A DNA stretch of 64,000 bases, from NCBI RefSeq assembly GCF_026151205.1, contig NC_087084.1, positions 7,799,394 through 7,863,393 of the forward strand. Reading direction: 5' to 3'. The notes beneath the pieces were generated by a model, which saw only the letters and a list, made by a program, of their open reading frames with translations, did no database searches and was not told the origin of the DNA. Position 1 is the first letter of the stretch. Every line of letters starts with the position of its first letter. Both the position numbers and the translations under genes were made by a program. This stretch comes from Bolinopsis microptera. Its lineage: Eukaryota; Ctenophora; Tentaculata; Lobata; Bolinopsidae. Below, piece by piece: positions 57,370 to 64,000 of the stretch.

Positions 57370-58165
57370 TTTGTCACAATTAAACCATCGAGTCACTTGA
57401 GGAAACCCGTTAAAGCTCGCAATTGGCGACGAGATAAAGTTTGTGGTACCTCTAGATGTTAAGTTAACTCTTAGGCTCCAATCTTCCTTACTATACCTAC
57501 CACTCCTTCTTCCTTGATAAGAAGTAGATCCATCTGGAACAGTGAGCTGCTTCTTCCCTTCTATCCCGTACGAGCCTACTCAGCTCTCTCCAAAATGTTA
57601 ACAACCACTCCCGGTGCTAGAACTTTAACCGCATAATTATAACAGCACAATTCTTTCGCTTGAATCTCAGTCTGCTGTAAGACTGCTGTACCGGTAGAGT
57701 TTTTACTCGTATGATTCAGCAATCTGCTCTTTAGATGGTACCGTTACCTCCCGCCATAAGACTGTGCCGTCTTGGTGACCTTGAGAATATCATAAGGTCC
57801 GATATATAAAAGCACTATCCAATATCGAGACCCACTCAGGATCCCAAACCACGACTCCTTTCGGTCGTCTGTACTTGCTTTTTTCCTCCCAGCATGGACT
57901 AAGTCAATGATACTGTCTTACATCGCTGGCCTTGTTCTTATAAGTGTTCACTCGGCGCTCACAAGATAACATGTTCAGAGATCTGTTGCAGAACCTTGTC
58001 GTGCCGTCATTTATATACTCCTTGACTAAGAGCTACTTTACACCTACAGCAAAAATGTGCTAAATGATACCCATCCTCTCCTCACACTACTGTACTTGCA
58101 CTTACCATCCTCATCTTCGCCATAGAGGTGGTTAAGAGGGTGACGTACACAGCATCTAGCACGAA
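57370..58165 (-). pseudogene. Decayed R2-like endonuclease region, copy 3
   Basis: Minus strand, many stops: VLDAVYVTL, EDEDGKCK, GFGILSGSRYWI, a EVTVPSKEQIAESYE-like stretch and APGVVVNILERA parallel the intact ORF at 52252-53022. Homology starts at the same VYxTL point as the other copies. Confidence 0.75.
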
Positions 58166-58649
58166 TCCAATAAGTGAGTCTACAGTGCGTGTCGAAATAC
58201 ATTGCATGTACCCTTATATATTAATTGAGACAGAATTTTAATAAATCAACAAATTCTTAGAATTTAAAAAGGTAGAATTTAATTCTATGGCATTTATTGA
58301 AACCTGCTTTTTTAAAGTTGAGAATTGGTTTCAATTTCTAGAATATCACGATAATGTTGACTCAAAACTGTTTCAGGCAGCTATCAAGTCTCAAGATATG
58401 ACATAATTTGATAGAATGTTAGTACCAACGCTATCAGTGCATTCAAGTCGAGTTCTCGATACAGGTATTATAATTAGGTTCTATCGACCGTTTTTGTAGT
58501 CTTAACTCATTTTTATTTGTTATTATACGACCAATTAAAACCTAGCAAACCAGACTTCTTTATGTGCTAAATGTTACTTTAACCTTAATTATAGCAGCAT
58601 TGTGGCAGATATCCAGTTACATTTTTTCCAGCCGTATATTATAAATATA
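58166..58649. other. Non-coding
   Basis: Nothing recognised. Confidence 0.35.
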
Positions 58650-58932
58650 CAGGGTGGGCCAAAAGTCAGTGTGCAAACGTTGGCATTAATAGCTCAGTCA
58701 CTGAGTGCCCAATTGAAATAATTGGTTCTGGTATGACTTAGTACCACCACTGGTTCGAGAAATTTGTCAAATCGAAACATATTTGTGTTCATTGTTTTCA
58801 AAAGAAGGTTCATTTTCGCATTTATTTGATAGTTTGGATAATCGGATCGAGCCAAATTTTATTGAATTGTGTTTGGCCATTTAAATTACGTTTGCTCTAA
58901 AAAAAATGAGAGTATATATATATTACTCATGC

Positions 58933-58974
58933 AACTAAGATAAATTGAGTATAAATACTCAATTTATCTTAGTT
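58933..58974. repeat. Perfect palindrome, 20-bp arms
   Basis: AACTAAGATAAATTGAGTAT (58933-58952) is the exact inverse of 58955-58974, with a 2-base centre. Confidence 0.9.
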
Positions 58975-59004
58975 TAAGTTGCAAGTTATATAACTCATTT
59001 TCTA

Positions 59005-59262
59005 AAGGTCTCGTAAACTTTAATCAATTACAGAGGGTGTGGCCTCTTTTTCACTGAAAAGACGCCATCAGATTTCATTGCATTCTGGGACCAATTTTGG
59101 TGTGATTTAAAGTATCCTACAAATTGGTGTTTACTGTTTCGACTTTTGTAAAATCACTGTAACAATATAATCTGTATTCTTATAGTTTCAACCATAATAG
59201 TGAAATAGAGGGGCTGGCCAATAGCCACACCCTCTGTAATTGATTTAAGTCTACGAAACTTT
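59005..59262. mobile_element. MITE with about 38-bp terminal inverted repeats
   Basis: The left end AAGGTCTCGTAAACTTTAAT then CAATTACAGAGGGTGTGGC is inverted at 59224-59262 with few mismatches. The interior is non-coding. Confidence 0.75.
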
Positions 59263-59481
59263 CAGAAATTTGTGTGTAATTCGGAGATAAATTAAACAAG
59301 TTGTTATCGGCCACCATGTGTAAACGGAATGTTCTAGCAGACTGTATAATACTATAACATACATTTTCTTACACACACATAATCTAATCTCTGGAATGTT
59401 GCTATGATATCAATGGCAATGTTTTGATACTGTGTATTATCATGATTATGCCTTACAGGCCGATCTTCCGATGGAGTTTCG

Positions 59482-59495
59482 GTTGCCATGGCAAC
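59482..59495. promoter_or_regulatory. Consensus RFX X-box
   Basis: GTTGCCATGGCAAC, a full palindromic match to the RFX-factor X-box that drives ciliary genes in animals. No AUG exon nearby is certain. The nearest candidates are a short plus-strand frame at 59699 (MNEIEKTKYYMFHPEVLSSQ) and the plus-strand terminal exon at 61948. Confidence 0.6.
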
Positions 59496-59997
59496 ACATC
59501 AATATGATAAAGAATTTGTAAACGCAGTCACAACTCTGTCGTGTACGGTGCGAGCGGTTATTTTATGATAGGTAACATCTACTTTTTCAGCATTTGCGGG
59601 ATGACCAGTTCACACGTATATTTTCGCAGACACAACTTCGCATAAAATTATATCCAATTATTCTATAACCAATTATCTACACGGACTTCTGTCTAAATAT
59701 GAATGAAATCGAGAAAACCAAATATTATATGTTTCATCCTGAAGTGCTGAGTTCTCAGGCAGTATAATCATGATCCTGATAGATATCGAAGTCTCCTTAA
59801 ATGATTGTCTCTACTGCTTAATATATCTGGATTGTCGTTGGGAGGCGATGCAGATTTGTTTACTTTTAAGGGGGAGGTTCTGCTCAGCAGGAGAAAGAGG
59901 TGATGCACATTTTGTATTTGTCTGATATGTAGGACTTGATCCACGTTTCCGTAAGTGCAATTTAAACGGTAACGAGTGGTTTTTGGATTTCTCCTGA

Positions 59998-60945
59998 ATA
60001 GGATACAAGGATACAAGGATACAAGGATACAAAAGTGATAATTATTTTATTGAGTTCACAATAGTTATAATTCTGAAATAATTTAAGTTACACACTTCTA
60101 ATCATTTACAAATGTGTAGGGATAAAATAGAAATGTTATAATATAATGCTATTTTCTTTAAGTAAATCAAATTTGTATGGTTCATGAGTTTATTTTGAGT
60201 TCCTAGAGCATTATGCACTTGCCAGTATTTGAGTGGAAATCTGGGCTCTTATAATAGGCTGTATATTGTTCGTTCACAGAGAGAATTGAATGGATTGCTC
60301 TTGCTGTGGCAGTAAATTTGGTAGGATCTAGATTTTTGTTGGAGAGCAGACCGGCTAGGTCAGTGATGTATTGGGGATAAAAGTTGAATTTTTCCCTAAC
60401 TGAGGAGTAAAGCAAACAGTCAATTAATACATGGCTTTCGTCCTCGATAGGTTTGAGCCCTTTACTGAAAAAGCAGTAAGTGCACCAACGTTCTTCTCTT
60501 GGTACAAGAGGGGTTTCGTATCTGCCCCTTTCAACGTAGAGGTTGTGGCAGCTGATACGAAACCTTGTCAAGCTTTTTCGAAAATCAGGTACTTTGATTA
60601 TTCGTAGGTATGCCTCTGGTTCAAAATCATGTTTAATTAAGTTATAGAATTCTAGTTTTGGTGAGGAGGCCTTGGCAGATTTCCAGGTATTCACGAATTC
60701 TTCCCTCATATTATGACTGATTTGGGTGGAGAGCTTAGATTTTGATGAAGATGAGTGGGGGAAGTTGTATTTGGTGAGAAGCTTTGAGATGTTGGTATAC
60801 CAAGGAAGGCCCAGCATGATCTGCTCGTGAAATGCAGCACAAGGTAGTTCATTTTCGGTGCTTTCAAGGCGACTATAGTAATCTATTGAATAAGAGCTGA
60901 GATTTTTGGCACTTCCCATATACTCGCACTTGATGCACTAGGATT
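59998..60945 (-). mobile_element. LINE D: 5'-truncated LINE with octamer tail
   Basis: Minus strand 60919-60203 encodes only the ORF2 C-terminus. The 3' end at 60032-59998 is four tandem TTGTATCC units, the kind of short tandem tail made by several LINE clades. It differs from the 11-bp tail of LINEs A-C. Confidence 0.8.
60203..60919 (-). CDS. LINE D ORF2 C-terminal fragment (238 aa)
   Basis: Intact to its stop. It holds SLSRFRISCHNLYVERGRY-type sequence (TRFRISCHNLYVERGRYE), then W-C-T-Y-C (CTYCFFSKGLKPIEDESHVL) and DCLLYSSVREKFNF. This C-x2-C...H...C zinc region is collinear with the ends of LINEs B and C but strongly diverged. RT palm and endonuclease are missing. Confidence 0.8.
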   Translation of the reverse strand: MGSAKNLSSYSIDYYSRLESTENELPCAAFHEQIMLGLPWYTNISKLLTKYNFPHSSSSKSKLSTQISHNMREEFVNTWKSAKASSPKLEFYNLIKHDFEPEAYLRIIKVPDFRKSLTRFRISCHNLYVERGRYETPLVPREERWCTYCFFSKGLKPIEDESHVLIDCLLYSSVREKFNFYPQYITDLAGLLSNKNLDPTKFTATARAIHSILSVNEQYTAYYKSPDFHSNTGKCIML

Positions 60946-60959
60946 CATGGACTGGACAT

Positions 60960-61390
60960 TTAAGACGAGGCATGAGGAATAACGGGCACGTGCAGTGTAT
61001 CCTCTGAGGCGGTAGGAACTGCTGGTAGTGGTATAGTGGGAGCGCTGTTCCTGGCTGAAGAGGTGGATGTGGTCTGGGGTAGTGGTAGGGCATTTGAGTT
61101 TGAGGGAGGCTGGACCGGTGGTCGACTATTTCTGATAGGAGTCCGATCCTGGTTTGCATCGTTTCCAACAGTCTCCGTAACTATAACAATCCTGTGATCT
61201 GGTATTGGTTACTTAAACTTATTTAATTGAACATGGTGTTTGACGTTGGAGCTTATCACTTTACAGTTTACATCACCTTACCTGAATAATTGAATAGGAT
61301 GAATACTGAATAGCATTTATTAATGCTTTCTTTACCCGGAGAACTCTGTTTTACTTGTTCCTCGGTAACACAAGACCGTGAGCCGTGACA
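60960..61390 (-). CDS. Two-exon 3' end of an unknown gene (Pro/Ser/Thr-rich tail)
   Basis: Exon 61390-61336 (CHGSRSCVTEEQVKQSSP, phase-1 donor G/GTAAAG) joins exon 61180-60960 (acceptor TTGTTATAG) in phase. It gives VTETVGNDANQDRTPIRNSR, PPVQPPSNSNALPLPQTTST and ENDS-type low complexity to HVPVIPHASS and TAA. Compositional bias fits a disordered C-terminus. The 5' boundary of the first exon is less sure. Family not recognised. Confidence 0.4.
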
Positions 61391-61947
61391 CTTAGTCACA
61401 ATAATTAAGTCATAAGTCAGAAAGAAGTCCATAATTCGTACACCCATGATTATGTTAAATATAGATTGACTCCAGTCTCCATTGTTCAATGATTTCGTCA
61501 AAATGTTTTAGGAAAATGTTCACAGATTTGTTAATTTTGGACTCAAATTAACGTTGAGAAAAACTGAATTTATTTTGGAAAAATCCCGGCTAAAACCAAA
61601 ATCCCGGCCGGTACCGGTACAAAATCGCCAAATACCAGCCGGTATTCCGGCTGCGCCGGTTATATCCCGGTCGAGTTCTGTCTGAGACCTAATCTTATCT
61701 ATTTCTCGTGCAATTTTAGATCAGACACAGTCATCTAAATTATTTAATAAGAAGGTTTAAATTATAAGCAATTAAAAACAGTTGGGACTATCATTGTTTG
61801 TGAGTACATATTATACGAATATAAGGTGGTTAATATAATTATAACACATTTAATATAAAACATTTAAGACACATTTTTTTATTCCTGCATTGTACTCATT
61901 AATTTAACTAGTAATATTATATAAAAACCACATTTCTATTTGTACAG
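61391..61947. repeat. Non-coding; CCGG-rich patch and host-repeat C relic
   Basis: 61585-61675 is rich in CCGGTACCGG-type words. 61685-61760 matches host repeat C (TTTCTCGTGCAATTTTAGAT, CAGTCATCTAAAT). Confidence 0.5.
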
Positions 61948-62076
61948 GGAGCTGCTGGTAAACTACCGTCGCTATACATCGACTATGACTACAATCCTAT
62001 TTTTAAAAACAAACTACATACATATCTCACATTTGCGAGGACTGCTTCATCACAAGCAAAAAATCGACATTGGTAA
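61948..62076 (+). CDS. Orphan plus-strand terminal exon, function unknown
   Basis: A good acceptor (TTTCTATTTGTACAG) precedes 42 codons and TAA: GAAGKLPSLYIDYDYNPIFK, NKLHTYLTFARTASSQAKNR, HW. An ATAAAGG directly follows the stop. Aromatic and charged mix looks like true coding. With the X-box at 59482 upstream it could be the end of a small ciliary gene, but the linking exons were not found. Confidence 0.45.
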   Translation, partial: GAAGKLPSLYIDYDYNPIFKNKLHTYLTFARTASSQAKNRHW

Positions 62077-63690
62077 ATAAAGGTAGGTTCTTTTCACTGA
62101 CTTCGTTAAATGAGTTACATATTTTCACACAAATTACGTGCGTGATCATTAAAGGGTTGCTTGTGTGCAGTTACTTTTGGGCCAGCGCCACCCTGTTGGG
62201 AGTTTTCACATAAGTAAATTTGCCGATAATACAATTTTACTCATTCTGGACATGTTACCTATATTATCATTATACTAGTATTTCTTCAGGTCTGTCTTCT
62301 ATAACCACGATGAAAAGAAAAGCTGGGCGAAAACATTTGAGACTGCAGATTGCAGAACTGGAACACTCTATTTGAAGACAGTGGCTGCTGAGTGCTGAGC
62401 TGCATCAAATCTATCAGCATCATGTAACTTCGATCAGGAACAGACTCCATTTCATTTCCGACAACTAGCACCTGTTTTCCCTAGACTTACCAAGTATTAA
62501 GTAACTGCATTAGTATTAGGTTAAATTAAAGGCCCTACATCGAACAAGTCTAACAATTAAAACTTAAATGCAAGAGTGCACAATTTATCACTAAATATCT
62601 TCCTCTTTTAATTCTAATCAACACACGGTTTCGTCTTTGTTTCACCCAATCGTGCTGATAATCAGTAATCATGCACTCTGCACTCTAACTTCGAGATGTT
62701 TCAAAAGGGCTCCCGACGAGTTGAATTAGATCAATATTTTCTTTTGATACATAGATACTGATTGGGAGGTTCATCATACTATTCTTGTCACATGGTAACA
62801 ATTAACGATTAGCTGATCAGCTTCCAGCATCGACAGGCCGAAATCCATAAATATAATCAGTTGTAATAATAATTATGCACACCTATTAACGATTATCCAT
62901 CTGCCGATGATCGATTACCATTTAATATTTATCATCGTCCGGATCATCATAATATTTTAATTTAAAGTTACAATTGAACGGTGTTAAGAAAGATAATTTA
63001 AGAGAAATGTTTTGAAAGTGCCTGATTTCGAGTATAAGATCTGTACTGATACATTAATTTTCAGATTGTTATTATAGTTTATTTGTATTTTTTATATTAT
63101 CTTATCCGCACAAGTTCGGAAGCCATCTGAACGCTATTGCCAGACACAGGCATATATTTATTTTGGGGTATCATGCTCTCAGAAATTTCAACTCAGTCCG
63201 ATATTATAGTTATACTAACCTGCATTGCATAAGGTTAATTGTCTCGCAGTCTAGTGCATAAACCTTTTATTTTGCATAAACCCTTTATTTTGATTGGGAA
63301 AACTTTAGTTTAATGTGGTTACCGTCTCTAAAGTTGGCATGATAGTTAATAAACTCTTATCTATTATGTCACTGAAGATGACGCCTTGCAACATGTTTGA
63401 CGATGGCCTGTAGATTGATAGTTTGATCTAAGTATTTACAACAATTCATCTAGTTTGATTGATTCAAAGGGAAACAAATTCCTCTCTTATCTATTATGAC
63501 TATATTTAAATTCAATCCTGTAAAGTGATACTCCTTTTTTAGTAATTTATACATGTGTTTTCTCCTTCTGATTTTTAAACTATTACCGGTCACGCTGAAT
63601 AATAATGACATCAGTGAATTTAAAGATATCGTTAACATCACTCAGAAAATGCGCGTCTTTAGCGCGTGTCTTGTTGTTATGCATCAATCC
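62077..63690. other. Non-coding, nothing recognised
   Basis: 62188-62195 is an inverted match to CAGGGTGG at 58650. Otherwise AT-rich DNA without an exon that can be supported. Confidence 0.35.
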
Positions 63691-63757
63691 TTCGGTAGAT
63701 CGGCGAGATGCACCACTGTGCCTCACCGAGCTGCGAAGGATTGACATCGTGAATCAA
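63691..63757 (+). repeat. 67-bp repeat, exact copy of 56522-56588
   Basis: TTCGGTAGATCGGCGAGATG through CATCGTGAATCAA. It contains a strong hairpin (CGGCGAG-TGCAC/GTGC-CTCACCG). Confidence 0.95.
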
Positions 63758-63774
63758 ATCGGAGATATACCTTC

Positions 63775-64000
63775 ATACGATACGTGTGATAGGAATGAGG
63801 ATCATATGCTGCTTAAGAGTTACCCGGTGGATCACATACTGCATACGTGGCTTGAACTGACCCGAAGGAATTGTGATCAGTGGATCACTTCGAAACACGT
63901 GATGTGAACCGACGAATCGTATTCGCAAGATCAATTCGAAATAAGTGACGTGAACCGACCCGACGAATCACTTAATGGTCCATAAGAAGGATAGGATGTG
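63775..64000 (-). repeat. Dispersed repeat, inverse of 29575-29805, cut by window end
   Basis: ATAGGAATGAGGATCATATG, CTGACCCGAAGGAATTGTGA and AAGTGACGTGAACCGACCCG match the reverse complement of 29575-29805. Confidence 0.8.

Noticed and set aside
59699..59764. First exon of a ciliary gene (MNEIEKTKYYMF) downstream of the X-box
   Set aside because: The frame ends after 22 codons and no good GT donor is present, so it is mentioned only as a candidate.

Overview
The window is an AT-rich stretch of animal nuclear DNA. Genes are split by GT-AG introns, coding density is low, and most of the rest is mobile-element debris. The content fits a non-vertebrate metazoan: a rhodopsin-like 7TM receptor with LDL-receptor class A modules, a WD-repeat protein, a consensus RFX X-box, and a mix of APE-type LINEs, an R2-like (restriction-like endonuclease) LINE, FLYWCH/MULE, pogo-like and MITE elements. 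I cannot name the species or phylum.

Layout. 0-1.6 kb: 5' half of a minus-strand WD-repeat gene running off the left edge. 1.6-6.3 kb: repeats, a 331-bp near-perfect foldback, a decayed LINE tail (+) and one isolated minus-strand terminal exon. 6.3-8.1 kb: a 5'-truncated LINE inserted in a dispersed repeat. 8.1-14.1 kb: degenerate repeats, a MITE, a decayed R2-like C-terminus and a 1.1-kb TIR element. 14.2-17.9 kb: the LDLa-7TM receptor gene (+), open except for one TAA just before TM6. 18-22.8 kb: repeats and one multi-membrane-span exon. 22.87-28.07 kb: a 5.2-kb unit with about 345-bp terminal inverted repeats and a TATAA target duplication; it encloses a complete six-exon minus-strand gene for a 362-residue ankyrin-repeat protein. 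28.5-31.9 kb: MULE fragment, 58-bp tandem repeats and a LINE ORF1. 32.5-38.8 kb: two LINEs in the same orientation, the second with a nearly intact EN-RT ORF. 39-46 kb: satellites, foldbacks and a FLYWCH/MULE fragment. 46.5-55.3 kb: orphan exons, an RT fragment, a pogo-like element, an R2-like endonuclease ORF, a Tudor-like first exon and a second FLYWCH/MULE relic. 55.3-64 kb: repeats, a third R2-like relic, an X-box, MITEs, a LINE tail with octamer repeats and two small orphan exon sets.

The host genes supported best are the WD-repeat protein, the LDLa-7TM receptor and the ankyrin protein. For all three the splice phases close exactly. The remaining single exons have good splice sites and clean phases but no recognisable family, and they are marked as such. 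I see no operon-like organisation, rRNA, tRNA or CRISPR array. Family assignments come from motif recognition only; no database search was run.
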